From assembly GCA_039707655.1 (NCBI GenBank), contig CM077676.1, positions 241,384,866-241,448,865 on the forward strand: a DNA stretch of 64,000 nt, given 5' to 3'. Numbering within the stretch: the stretch's first letter is position 1; each line of letters opens with the position of its first letter. Source of the DNA: Elymus sibiricus (Eukaryota > Streptophyta > Magnoliopsida > Poales > Poaceae). A model generated the notes under the pieces. It searched no databases. It was not told the origin of the DNA and saw only the letters and a program-made list of their open reading frames with translations. The position numbers and the translations under genes are program-made. Positions 30,094-41,300 of the stretch are shown here, one piece after another.

Positions 30094-31900
30094 TGCTGGA
30101 AATATGCCCTAGAGGCAATAATATTGTATTATTATATTTCTATGTTCATAATTAAGAGTTTATATTCTATGCTATAACTGCTATGATCATGGAATATGCG
30201 ATTCAGTGGAAAACTCATATGCACGTGTGGACTGATAAACGGTAAAATTAGATTCCTAGTCTCGCCTCTAAGACTAGCTCAAGTGTTGTTAGTGATCATG
30301 TTTTCCAGATCATAGGATATCATTAAGTGCAACGATAGTCCTAAAACAACATTGAGAGTATGACATTAGAAGAACGATCATATTGAATTAAGCCAAACTT
30401 GTTTGTTATACTTTGAGATAATATCGTCAGAAGTCAATTTTTATAACATGGAGAGTTAACATGTGATTTAGTTCCTTAGACCATGAGAGTATCGTAGTCA
30501 CTTCTTACCGTACGATGAGCTTTGGGGTTGCTCAAACATCATCTGTAACACGGTGATGTTAACGACAACTTACAGGTTCATCGGAAAGTTTGACAAGGGA
30601 CTAGATTGCTTGAGAGTGGAATTTGCTCCTCTGACGATGGAGAAATATTCTTAGGGCCCTCTCGGTGTGATAGGCCCCATCATCATCTAGCCAGACACAG
30701 GTGACTATGTCACAGGGATGCCGGAACATGTCAACGAGAAAGAAGAACGAAACCGGTAACGAGGAAACCGGTATAGTGAGCATGTGTATGACTCAAGAGG
30801 ATACCGATATATCTCACCTCGGGTTTGTGAAGTATCGCAAAGAAAAGGGAATAGCACATGATCATCAAAGGTTCACTCGAATGCCATTCGTGTACTCATA
30901 GGGATCGATATGGATGTCCACGGTTCCGGTATCGGTCATTGAACGAAAGGGGTTTTGTTCATGTCTATGTTTTACCGAACCTACAGGGTCACAAGCTTAA
31001 GGTAATCATGATCTTCTGAGTGTTAGTAGGACGGGAGTAAGTAGGAAATATTTGTGAAATTGTTTCATTAATATTCGAAATAGTTTCAAGAGGAACCGAA
31101 AGCAATGTGGGGTCACCGGAAGGGTTTCAGAGTTTATCGGGCAATACCGGGTATTACCGATAAATAATATGTAGGTGGAAAATGTTTCCAGATATGTTAA
31201 ATTAATAATAAAACACTCTAATAATAGTTAGGAGGCTTTTATATTTAATTAAATATCAACAGGCCTTAAAAGGCCAAGTGGTGGAAGGAGAATTGGGCCA
31301 CAAGGGCCTAATAGGAGGAGGTGCCCCCCTTAGCCTCTTTGGGAGGCCGAATTGGAGTGGGGGGGGGACTCCTCCTCCCCTTAGGGCCAGCGCAAAGAGG
31401 GAAGCCGTCCTCCTCCTTGTGGCGCCCCTCCCTCTCCCCTCCAACCTATATATACTAGAGGTATTGGCACCTTTTGGACACACAACTTTTGGAGCCTCCT
31501 CTAGTTCTCTAGTTCTAGTTCTAGCTCTAGGTCTAGTTGATCCTAGTCGATCTAATTAGACCTAGACCTAGATCCTCTAATCCTCATAATTAGAAGCCCA
31601 GTGGGGTTCTAATATCCTCCCTCTAATTCTCCGGCGATGATTAGCTCTGGACGGCGAAGCGCTGCCAGATCGTGAAGACTGTACGCTTGCTATCTGTAGA
31701 CAGGCTGTGCTTTCGGTCTTCCGTTCGAGGGATCATTCATCGACGGTTCGAGGGACTCCAAGTAAGATCTACACCGACTCATCTTCTTTCGCTGCAACTC
31801 AGAGTTGGTAACGATTTGATCCAAACCGTTATTACATCTTCATAGTGTTCCTTGTTGATCGTAGGGCGATTTTTTTTGTTTTCTACTACATTTCCCAACA
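30094..31900 (+). repeat. 5' LTR of the BARE-like element (1,807 bp)
   Basis: Runs TGCTGGAAATATGCCC ... CATTTCCCAACA. Its length is close to the 1.8 kb known for BARE1. It carries TACCGG-rich U3 blocks and a TATA box CTATATATAC at 31446-31455. The canonical start is TGTTGG; here T is C. Confidence 0.88.
31446..31455 (+). promoter_or_regulatory. TATA box of the BARE-like LTR
   Basis: CTATATATAC follows a CT-rich tract about 450 bp before the LTR end, as in BARE1 where transcription starts just downstream. Confidence 0.65.
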
Positions 31901-31918
31901 GTGGCATCATAAGCGGTT
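31901..31918 (+). other. Primer binding site of the BARE-like element
   Basis: GTGGCATCATAAGCGG directly follows the LTR end. BARE/Angela elements have GTGGCATCATGAGC here, a variant of the initiator Met tRNA site; this copy is further mutated. Confidence 0.75.
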
Positions 31919-33241
31919 CTATGAGTAGATGCAGGCTTCGATCTAGATCACATGTGGATGTGACGGTTTGATGTTCTTGCTATGCTTCCCTCGAGTGTTG
32001 CTTCGGTTCAGTTCATTGACGGCATGATGTAGCTTTTTACAAAGTTCTGACAATCAATCGGCTCTGGTTGATGGCGATCTGCTAACAGTTCTTTGGGCTT
32101 TATCATAGTCAAGAATTGTGAACTATCACAAACATGAGAGGGCGATGAAGATGTTTGATCTTCTGGGGGGGGGGGTCATGCGTATTGACGAAGTTTAGTG
32201 TGGGGCTAGAGATTTTTAATTAAGTCTCTTCCCTCACACACCCCGAAAGTTAATCTAGCAACAAGAATTATCGCCTTGATGGTGGACGTAGGTAGCTAGT
32301 GTTATCTGGAAACCCTAGAAGCCACGTAACTAAAATTGGCCAAACCAATTAGAGGAAGTCTAACTTGGTTTTGTAGGTTGCATGTGATGTGGTATAGCCT
32401 TCGTCATGATAATGAGTTTATGTATGACATGGTTATATGTTGTAATGTTAAGTGGCCTGCGCGTCACAGCGCAACAAGATGGCTGGAGCCAAGGGATTGT
32501 CATTTTAATGACCTGCGTATCAACCTCAGTATTTATTCAACGGAAGTAACACGGAGGACCCGGAGCTTCACCAGACGCAGCAGAACAAAAGTGTTGCCAT
32601 GGCGGTAGTTTTCAAAATTCTCGCCACGGCAACATTTTCGGGGAATTTTCATGAAGACCTTGGAGGACCATGGAGACGTTCTTGGCGCCCAGGGCTATAC
32701 CATATCATGCTATTATGAATTGCCTGGGATGTTTATCCCTTTGTTGTTTGCACCCTTTGATTGCGCAATAGTCAATTATTAGGGTGATCTCTCACACGAA
32801 AATATCAAGAAGTTAGTGCTCTTCCTAGTGTAGCAAGCATCTACATCATGTAGCTTTTCGGAGTGCTTCATGCTACCATGAGTACAAACGAAGGGTGAAG
32901 TGTAAGGCAGGTGAAGGTAAGACCTCACAACAGAAACACTCGGTTATCTTGAAGTTCTGGCAGAAAAGTTCTGAGCTCGGAGCACAAAGCATCGAAAGAT
33001 GAACAAGAGTCATATGGAGATATGATCGGCAAGTTTGCCTACCGGTTGAAGTTCACGTCAGCAGTGATGCTACCATCCATGGCTGTGAATAAGATCAGGA
33101 TCTTGAATCACTTACTTTCAATTACGAGAGATAGTGATTTGAGTGGGAGTGCACTTTATATAAAAATTTGTTTAAGCACTAGTGCAAATTTAGTATGAAC
33201 AATATGTCTAAAGTGAATCTTGTGTTTATTGTTGTAGATCA
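31919..33241 (+). other. Leader of the BARE-like element
   Basis: A 1.3-kb untranslated stretch between PBS and gag with only short ORFs, for example 32336-32608, which has no recognisable domain. A run of ten G lies at 32166-32175. BARE1 is known for a long leader containing dimerisation and packaging signals, which I cannot place by eye. Confidence 0.55.
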
Positions 33242-33858
33242 ATGGCTTGTAATAATTTCAATTTAGCTCCTCTATTTGAGGAAGAAAAGTTAGCTACAAA
33301 TGGTGGAACTATGAGGACTGGATCCACACTCTGAGATGTGTTCTCAGAAGTGCTAAGAAAGAATATGTGCTGGATCAACAACTTGGTGATCCTCCGGTGC
33401 CAGGAGCGTCTCAAGAAGTCATCAATGTGTTTATATCTTGCAAGAATGATTTCAGTGTTGTCAAGATTATTATGCTATCTTGCATGGATTCAGTGTTACA
33501 GAAATGTTTTGAACAATCTAGTACCATCGAAATTGTCGAGGCACTGGAAGTTCTGTATCACAAAGAAACAACTGAAGATCATGAGATGACTGAAGCAATG
33601 GAAGAATGCAAAATAGATGAAGTTGGGGAGCATAGTGTCAGGCTTGCAGACTATTATGATAGTATTACTGCAATGGGGATAGGTTTTCCGAAGACACCAG
33701 AAAATGATTTGATCCTTACTTCGCTTTATGAAGCGATGCTCAAAACCAATGAAATCGGGATGCGGTACCAGCAAAAGTTGCTAGTGAACAAAATAGAAAG
33801 TTTCAAGAAGAAGGGCAATACCAAGAGGAACAAGGGTGGAGCTTCTTGTGACACTATA
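33242..33858 (+). pseudogene. Gag N-terminal part of the BARE-like element
   Basis: ATG at 33242 opens MACNNFNLAPLFEEEKL, then a frameshift near 33305; the frame continues as DWIHTLRCVLRSAKKEYVLD and MLDQQLGDPP to 33858. ORF 33367-33861 contains the UBN2-type Copia gag pattern (SCMDSVLQKCFEQSSTIEIV, YDSITAMGIGF, then a K-rich end). GYP-2 interrupts it before the zinc knuckle. Confidence 0.8.
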
Positions 33859-34821
33859 TGATGTAGGGTGAAACCCTAGGTGGTGATCTTGTTCACACTT
33901 GGAGGGGGAAAAGGGGAAGAACAACAAGAATACAAAGAGCAATCACTCAAACAAACCCAAATCACACATTCACTAGAATAGCACAGATGAGATCCACAAG
34001 CATAACATGAACAATCAAGGGAAAATAGCACAAAGGTAAAGGTTCTTCTCAAATCCAAAGGAGATGAGGTCTTGATGATAGTCTTCTCCAATCCCTAGTG
34101 GAGGAGGTCTTGACATCCACTTGGGGATCTTCTCCTCAGAGGTCTTGATCTCCAAGGGGAGAGGTAGATGAGCAAAGCTCTCTCTAAATCAAATCGTATG
34201 CTTTGCTCACCCTAAATCTGAGCTAGGTGACGACTACTTATAGTCTAGGGAAGGTTTGGGGGAAAAATGGGGGTACAAGGGTCATTTTCCCCTAATGCAG
34301 GTAGGCATGGTCGGTGGGGTCCAGGCACCCGGGGTAAAGGAGTCTGAGCACCCGGGGTGGTCGCTCGGGAGGAGATCCGGGCACCCGTGGTGGTGCCTGG
34401 GGAAGGGGCCAGGCACCCGGGGTAGGAGGGCCGGGCACCCGGCGGTGCGCCCTGGTGGAGGCCTGGGCACCCGAGGTGTCTAGGAGCTTGGCCCTCCGGT
34501 GGCTGCAAGTTCGGGCACTCGTGGTCCTATTATCCGGACACCCGGGGTGTCGAGAAAGGTCTCTGGTGCTCGCACCTTGGGGTTCCTCTTTCTCCTTGGG
34601 GCTCCATGTGAACTTGGAGATCCATCCTTGCTTCACCATGGCTTCCTCCTAGGTACCTAAACACACATAACACATCCATTTGAGGTAGTAGCCATGTCTC
34701 GCATGTGGACGAAGGAAATTCACTAAGGTGCGAGTTCACCTCATGTTCAATGGCGCGTGCACGAGCTGTTGTCCTAGTTCCACTTGTTGTCATGGGGATG
34801 ACCGTAGGATGCTCCGCATCA
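33859..34821 (-). repeat. 3' LTR of GYP-2 (963 bp)
   Basis: Minus strand TGATGCGGAGCATCC ... CCCTACATCA. TATA-like TATAAGTAG at 34235-34243. U3 carries the CACCCGGGG array and, at its start, coding-like sequence ARARAIEHEVNSHLSE then CETWLLPQ that parallels GYP-3. Confidence 0.87.
34312..34565. repeat. GGGCACCCGGGGT array in GYP-2 LTR
   Basis: About eight units of (G/A)G(G/A)CACCCG(G/T)GGT in 250 bp, spaced irregularly by about 13-60 bp. The core CACCCGGGG(T) contains CCCGGG. It occupies the same LTR position as the CCGGATGATCCGG array of GYP-N and the GGACATCCGG array of GYP-3. Confidence 0.87.
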
Positions 34822-35158
34822 TCTCCCCCCCCCCCCGGGGAAGATCCTCTCTCGGATCGTAAACCTCATCACCATGGAAACGGGAGACGTGGACGAACTT
34901 GTAGGCGGACGTAGTGTATGTCATTGCGCAATCAAAGTACTCCAAGATGTCTCCGGTATGTGATACATGCAAAACAAGGAAACACGAAGGAAACTTGGAA
35001 ATACAATGGTTAGTGAACACAAGGTGTCCATCATTTAGGTATGAGTTCGCCCAACAAGGTTGTGTGTGACAAGAAGCATGAAGCTTCGCAAAAAGATAGG
35101 GAATGACATATAAAGCATTCATGTAATCAAGTATATTGTCTACCAAGTTGCAAATACT
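34790..35158 (-). pseudogene. GYP-2 pol C-terminal end running through the PPT into the LTR
   Basis: The open minus-strand frame includes an unusual H/Y/C-rich stretch (35158-34920), then FVHVSRFHGDEVYDPRED, which parallels DLSPFHGD...DLRTDLF in GYP-3, then the polypurine run and the first codons of the LTR. The first part does not look like integrase. The frame is cut by the 35158 junction. Confidence 0.55.
34822..34840 (-). other. Polypurine tract of GYP-2
   Basis: Minus strand CCCCGGGGGGGGGGGGAGA precedes the LTR start. In GYP-3 the same place reads AAGAGGGGGGAGA. Confidence 0.8.
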
Positions 35159-35917
35159 GCAACGAATCAAGTGGTTAGTGCTGTACTTGTGGCTGAAAGA
35201 GAGGCAGATGAAGAGGAGGAAGCAGCCATAGAGCCACGACCCGACAAACCAGAAACTTCTCTGGCAAGGTCAGGTGCCGACAAGCCCGAGATTGTGCAAG
35301 CAAGTGAGCCAGATCAGCAAATTGTTCAGAAGAAGAATATGGAGCAGCGCCCAGTTTACTTTGTCAGCTCTCTCCTGCAAGGAGCTAGGTCAAGGTATTC
35401 TGGTGTGCAGAAGTTGCTCTTTGGCCTTCTCATGGCCTCAAGGAAGCTCGACCACAACTTTCAAGCACACCCAGTCACCGTTGTCATTCGCTTTCCTTTG
35501 CAACGTATTCTGAGAAATCCAGAACCCACCGGCAGGATTGTGGAGTGGGCGTTAGAACTGTCAAGCTTTGATTTGAAGTTCAAGAGTACCTCAACAATTC
35601 AGAGCAGGGCTTTGGCAGAATTCATTGCAGAATGGACCCCAACGCCAGACGAAGAAATCCTAGAGACCTCTCTCCCTGCCAAGGAAACTGTTGACGATTG
35701 GATCATGTACTTTGACGGTGCTTTCACACTGAAAGGTGCCGGTGCCGGCGTGCTGCTTATAGCACCCATCGGAGAACACCTCAAGTACGTGATTCGGATG
35801 CATTTTCCCAGGGAGCAGGCCACCAACAACACTGCTGAGTACGAGGGATTGCTTGCCGGCTTGCACATTGCAATCGACCTTGGTACTCGAAAATTCATTA
35901 TCAGAGGCGACTCGTAG
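35159..35917 (+). CDS. RNase H and second (archaeal-type) RNase H of TAT-5
   Basis: The 248-codon ORF at 35171-35917 starts within RH. RH landmarks: RPVYFVSSLLQGARSRYSG, LLFGLLMASRKLDHNFQ, LQRILRNPEPTGRIVEWALE. After the linker comes the second RNase H known in the Tat lineage: MYFDGAFTLKGAGAGVLL (first D), NNTAEYEGLLAGLHIA (E) and a RGDS (next D) at the very end, followed by a TAG at 35915-35917. RNase H removes the RNA template; the second copy is thought to have replaced this function. Its catalytic residues are intact here, unlike in TAT-6. Confidence 0.88.
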   Translation, partial: ATNQVVSAVLVAEREADEEEEAAIEPRPDKPETSLARSGADKPEIVQASEPDQQIVQKKNMEQRPVYFVSSLLQGARSRYSGVQKLLFGLLMASRKLDHNFQAHPVTVVIRFPLQRILRNPEPTGRIVEWALELSSFDLKFKSTSTIQSRALAEFIAEWTPTPDEEILETSLPAKETVDDWIMYFDGAFTLKGAGAGVLLIAPIGEHLKYVIRMHFPREQATNNTAEYEGLLAGLHIAIDLGTRKFIIRGDS

Positions 35918-37585
35918 CTTGTGGTGAGGCAGATTAACAAGGATTATCAAAGCCCCTTGATGGAGGCCTATGTTGATGAAGTGAGGAAGTTGGAAGAGAA
36001 CTTTGATGGTCTGCAAGCAGAGCATGTTCCTCGTGCCTAGAATGAGATTGCTAATGACCTGTCAAAGCTTGCCGCCAAGAGATCTCCTGTCGAGCCAGGA
36101 ACTTTTGTGCTACAACTGAATCAGCCATCCGTTACACCATCAAGGCTGGCGAAGAAAAGAAAGCAAGATGTTGGTGGCTACTTCCCGGCAGAGCTGCCAA
36201 CAGCCGCCAAGAAAGTAGATACCACCGACAAGACACCCTTGGCCGGTGAGCCACAACCTCCGGCAAGCCAAGTCCTTGCCATCGAAGCAAGCGCTCCCAC
36301 AGAGGAAGAAGTGCCTTTAGTCCTTGTCGTCGAGCCACAGGCTTCGGCATGGGCGCAGCCAATTGTCCAGTACCTTCAAATAGGAGATATTCCCGATGAG
36401 CAAGAAGACGCGGAAAGAGTAGCCCATCAATCAAGAATGTACAAATTTGTCAATGACACTTTGTACAGGAAAAGACCAAATGGGGTGAAATTGAAGTGCA
36501 TCTGCTTGGAAGATGGACATGGGCTGTTGGAAGATATGCATGAAGGGATGTGTGGCTCTCATATTGGATCACGCGCGCTCATCGGCAAGGCATTCCGTCA
36601 AGGATTCTACTAGCCGACAGCACTTCAAGACGCCTTGGCGGTGGTCATCAGATGCGAGGCATGCCAGTTCCACGCCAAGGACATCCACTAGCCAGCTCAA
36701 GCCCTCCAAACCATCCCTCTTTCCTGGCCTTTCTCGGTCTGGTGGCTCGACATCATCGGCCCCTTCCCCCATGCTACCGGGGGCTTTGAATTCTTGTACT
36801 TTGCAATCGACAAGTTTACAAAGTGGCCTGAGGTAGAGCCAGTGAGAAAGGTGACAACACAGTCAGCTATCAAGTTCCTCAAAGGATTTGTTGCTCGTTT
36901 TGGTGTACCCAACAGGATCATCACCGACAACGGCACCCAGTTCACGAGCCGCACCTTCACAACATATTGCCAAGAACTTGGAAACAAGATCTACTACACC
37001 TCTATTGCTCACCCAAGGAGCAATGGACAAGTAGAGAGGGCAAATGCAGAAGTGTTGTGTGGTCTCAGGACCTGAACTTTTGACAAGCTGCACAAGTGTG
37101 GAAGACGCTGGGTGGAAGAGTTGCCGGCGGTTCTTTGGTCAATCAGAACGACACCAAGTCGAGCCATTGGCCGGACACCCTTCTCCCTTGTATATGGTGC
37201 AGAAACAGTGCTCCCCACAGAACTCAGATACGGTTCACCTCGAGTTTTGGCGTTCGACGAGGAGGATCAAGATGAGCTACGGTAAGATGATGCCATGCTC
37301 CTTCAGGAGGATCATTTCTGGGCTGATGTCCGTGCTGCACGGTACCAGCAAGGCTTGCGCCGCTATCATAGCTACAAGGTTAATGCCAAGAACCTTGAGG
37401 AAGACGACCTTGTTCTTCGTCGGATCCAGTCCATGAAGGGTAAAAACAAGTTGACGCTGAAGTGAGAAAGCCCTTACTGGGTAGTACGAGTCACTAGGCC
37501 TGGCACAGTCCGCCTAGAGACCGAAGATGGCACTCCTGTGCTCAACTCATGGAATATTGAGCATCTTCGTAAGTTTTACCCATAA
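35918..37585 (+). pseudogene. Rest of second RNase H, linker and integrase of TAT-5
   Basis: Same frame family as before, with stops at 36038, 36610, 36690, 37072, 37282 and 37463. It includes the linker ORF 36107-36613, the integrase zinc region (MCGSHIGSRALIGKAFRQGF, CEACQFHAKDIH), the core with all three acidic sites visible (LDIIGPF, TDNGTQFTS, NGQVERANAE) and the end WNIEHLRKFYP-TAA at 37583-37585. Most stops are TAG where the other copies have TGG or CAG. So the catalytic residues remain but the reading frame is dead. Confidence 0.88.
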
Positions 37586-38384
37586 GGCGCGGTTGCCGAG
37601 CTGCCCGGCAACCTCTTTTGTACAAGCTTGCCGGCAAGGCATGTGACCCTTTGTACAAAGCCGGGCGTAGACCCCGTGCGTAGTTAATAAAAGTTAAGTG
37701 TTTCACAACTCTTTGTCAAAGTACATATTTATTTATATGTTGCCAGCAGTCTTGTGTTACATTCTACCTTGCATAAGATGATTAACGAACCATCAAGGTT
37801 CCAGCCTCCTCTTTTCTCTTCTTTCTTTTTCCTAAAGGAATGAAGTGTTCCTCGTGTGTAAGTTTCCGGAGGGGAGTGATGGTATGGATACCAAATGACG
37901 TTCAAGATATCATTCTATGACAAGAAGCACAGCAAAGAAAAAGCTAAGTTTAAAAACTTTGAAATAAATTCTTTGTTGTAGTTACAATTTCTCCTTGAAC
38001 GATTTTGGCCTTTGTATGAGAAACCTGCACGCTAAGGAACCTTGTCGTGATCAGCTATGCTCTGACTTTGTTTCGAGTCCGCTAAACAAATTAAGTGGCT
38101 ACGTTGTGATCGTCAAGTGTAACCTTGCCGGCAGCGGCACTTCCGGCAAGCTGCTAAGGATCCGTTCCTCAAGCGCTCATGGCAAGATTGCGCGTACCGG
38201 CAAGATTCCAGCAAGCGTAGGGTACGGAAATCATGCAAAGATAGAATAAGACAAGAGGAATAGCATGCATACATCCATTCAAAACACAAGGCATATCACA
38301 TCAAAGCCAAGCACAGTTCTAACTTAAGATGGAATCTGTCTTGTACATGAACTGCTGGCAACAAGAAATGGCAAGGGGGCTAAT
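37586..38384. other. Convergent spacer of TAT-5 between integrase and accessory gene
   Basis: Contains TTTTGTACAAGCTTGCC, TTTGTACAAAGCCGGGCG, a purine tract CCGGAGGGGAGTGATGG at 37865-37881, and further on ACTTTGTTTCGAGTCCGCT, all shared with the TAT-6 spacer (49774-49047, opposite strand). No coding domain. The purine tract resembles a second polypurine site but lies 4.8 kb from the LTR. Confidence 0.6.
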
Positions 38385-41300
38385 CTCTACGTTGGCCCTC
38401 GATCCTTGGAATCTAATGGACCTTGCTGACGATCGGCGCGACAAGCTCCTCGGTGGCTGTGGTGTCGGTCCCCTTTGGCAAGCTCTTGAAGGCCTTGGAG
38501 ATGTCAATACCACTGTTCCGACAGACGATTTTAACAAGCACCTTGGAGAGGACGTCGCTGCAGAACTTGCGGGATTCACTGGCAAAGTTGGCGGATCTCC
38601 CATCATGATACTTTTCCAGCACCTCGATCAAGCTTTCAAAGAAAAGAGTGAGCCTGGTGCTGGCAGTGTCCCCTTCAGTGGTGGACTAGCGATACTTTGG
38701 TAAGCCCATGGCGGATAGTTGTGCAGTGAGGTTCTCCGCGGCAACCATAAGGCGATCAGTCCAAAGCATGTAGGTGCTCTTGAGCTCATTGAAGGAGTTT
38801 GCAGCACTCGCGAGCAAGGCCTTCTCGTTTTGGAGGTTCTTCGTCAAGATCTTCTCACGCTCTCCTTGGCAGCGTCAAGAGATTTCTCCAAGGTGGTCTG
38901 CTTCATCTTGTGATCCTCAATAACATCGTTGGCCTTGGTGAGCTCTTCGTTCTTGGCGGAAATCAAGGCTTGCAGCTCCGCCAAGGTGTGAGTTGCCTTC
39001 TCCATATCTGCTTTAAGCGCCAGGATCTCCTTGCCGTTGGCTGCAATATCTGCTTCGAGCTTCTGCACTTTGCCTTCTAGCTCGTTCTTGGCGGCTTCTG
39101 CGGCTTCGGCAGCATCGATGGCCTCCTTGATCTTGCTGGCATGCTATGTGGCTTGAGCTTCGATGGCTTCTTTATGCTTGCGCTCCAGCTCCTGGATCTG
39201 TTCTGCAATAAGAGCCTGGATCTCATCATCTTTGGCACGAAGCTTAGTAGCAAGCTCTGCCTCATGAGCGGCAAGCTCCTCTTCATGAGCTTCAAGACCA
39301 ATCTTGCGCTCGTTCAGTTCTACATCAGCTGCCACTATTCTTTGCGCAGCCTCCTCCTGTGCCTTGTCGGCCTCCGCCTTCTCCAAAACAAACTGTTCCT
39401 TGGCCTTGGCAAGCTGGGTTTGGCGTTCATGGAGCTCTTGGAGGCATTCTGCATACCAAACTTGCGTTTCCTCTACCCATTTCTTGAACTCTTCATCCGC
39501 CTTGTCGAGGATGGCAGCCCTGGAGTCCAAGCTCTCCATTCTGTTGCGATAACATGCCTAGAGCTTCTGGAAGTTCTCGCCCATGGCCCTGAGGAGCTGC
39601 TGCTCTTTAGTCTCATCGACGTTGGCGCGTGGCTCACCGACAACTTCGAGCCAGGCAGCGGCGATGATTTCATCGTCCAAGACCTCTCCTTCAGTGGGCA
39701 CCCCAATGCTTGATGTCCCAGGGATGCTGACGAACAAGTTGTCGCCAACCTTTAAATATCTGCTTGATGGGAGCTCTTCAGATGTCGAAGGGTGATCGTC
39801 GATGGCTGCCTTGCCGGTCAAGATCGCCCTCATGGCCAAGTCAGCGCTTGGTGCTCTTGAGACAGGGATGTCTTCAGTGTCCTCGGCACTCTTGTTGCCG
39901 CCCTCCTCAGCAGTATCCTGGGCGGCCTCTTCATGATCGGCCTTGGCGGCCTCTTCATCAGTCACCCTAATGGCCTCGTCAGCAGCGTCCTTCACAATCT
40001 CCTCGATGGTGGCATCAACATCCATGTCATCAATTGGAGGAAGATCTAAAAAGAATGAAGAAGAGAGAAAATCGAGATTCATATCAAGTTCAAGAAAACA
40101 AAAAAGAAAGGATTAAAGAGGAAAAGTGCTTGACGGGAGAAGACTTACCGGATTCAGACTATTGAGGAGGAACAACTTCTTCTCCGACAACCTCAGTTGT
40201 CGTCGCTTGGTTGCTAGTAGCCTTGGTTGCCGGCACCTCTTCAACACGGACAAGCTCATCGATGGAGGCCCTTGCCGAAGAATCGGTTGCCGGAGCAGCG
40301 GTTGAAGGAGGCATCGTGGTTGAGTCTGCCTCTGGGCGCTCCTCCTCATGGCGCTCTTCTCCTGCTCCCGTGCCGATGTCAGCAACAAATAATTCAACTC
40401 CAACACTCGCCAAAGGAAAGTGAGTAATGGCCTCGCGCTGGGGGCTATGCTGAGGACTAATGGCCATGACGTCAACGTCCGGCGATGTGCTTGCCGTCGA
40501 CTCATCCTCTGTTATGGTCCTCGCCCTCTTAGCCATCCTTTGTGCCAAGGTTTCTTCATCCCTGTTAAATCAAGACAAGGCGGAGCAGATCAAATAACAA
40601 TAAGAAGAAATCAAGAAATAATGAAGATGATTGAAGACACGTACTCTTCTTCCTCCTCCTCATCGCTAAGGATGGAAAGGTCGTACAAGCTCTCTGATCC
40701 AGTACTGGAGGCAGGAGGTGGAGTGGGAGTCCTGGCCCGTTTAGTTGTCGCGGGTGTGGTAGGATGAGAAGGTCCAGCTACTCCAGCAGCCGATGCAGCT
40801 GGCTGCCTCTTAGAGGGGTGCCGCACTCACTGCTGTTGAGTAGCTTGGCGTCGTGGTCCTTGCCGGCCGATAGTTTTGGCGGCCTCTCCCTTGTCGGCTC
40901 CCTCGTCACCCGAAGGTGGATGAACTGGCTCTCCGGAAACAGCTCTCTGGAGGATGCGAGATTTCTTTGCCAGAACAGGAGGATTCCCATGCACTTGCCC
41001 CTCAGCGGCTTTCTTCGCCCTGTTCCTCGGCAGACTCTTCTTGTTCTCCAGCGGGCTCCTCTGACAGCTCGTCTGCAGGTTCATCCTCAGCCTCTTCATC
41101 AACGTTGGCTGCCGCGGATCCAGATCCGCTGGCGCCTTCAGCCATTCTTGCTTCTGCCACCCTACTGGCGATATGAGCCAACTCCTCGGCGGTGGTGTCA
41201 TGGTAGAGATCCTTCTCCTCCTTGATGGGCCTCTCCACCAGTGTATCAAACCAATATTGCACCGCATCTTTAGGTGGTGCTTGCCAACTGCCTTCGATGC

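Larger units (their letters stand above)
30094..33858 (+). mobile_element. BARE-like Ty1/copia element, 5' part (LTR, leader, gag)
   Basis: A complete 5' LTR (30094-31900), a PBS, a 1.3-kb leader and the first 200 codons of gag are present. The gag is cut at 33858 by GYP-2. No pol of this type occurs elsewhere in the window, so the rest was lost or lies elsewhere. LTR size and ends fit BARE1/Angela relatives. Confidence 0.83.
33859..35158 (-). mobile_element. GYP-2: 3' end of a gypsy element (3' LTR, PPT, pol end)
   Basis: Minus strand: an open frame ending in a pol-type tail (35158-34840), a polypurine run, and an LTR (34821-33859). It lies in the BARE-like gag; the left 5 bp ctata are the expected duplication, but the right partner is missing because the element is cut at 35158 and joined to TAT-5. 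Ends and array plan relate it to GYP-3 and GYP-N. Confidence 0.78.

Noticed and set aside
32160..32180. Run of ten G as a polypurine tract
   Set aside because: It lies in the leader after the PBS with no LTR start behind it.
33859..34821. GYP-2 LTR as a solo LTR
   Set aside because: A polypurine tract and pol end adjoin it at 34822, so it is a 3' LTR of a truncated element.
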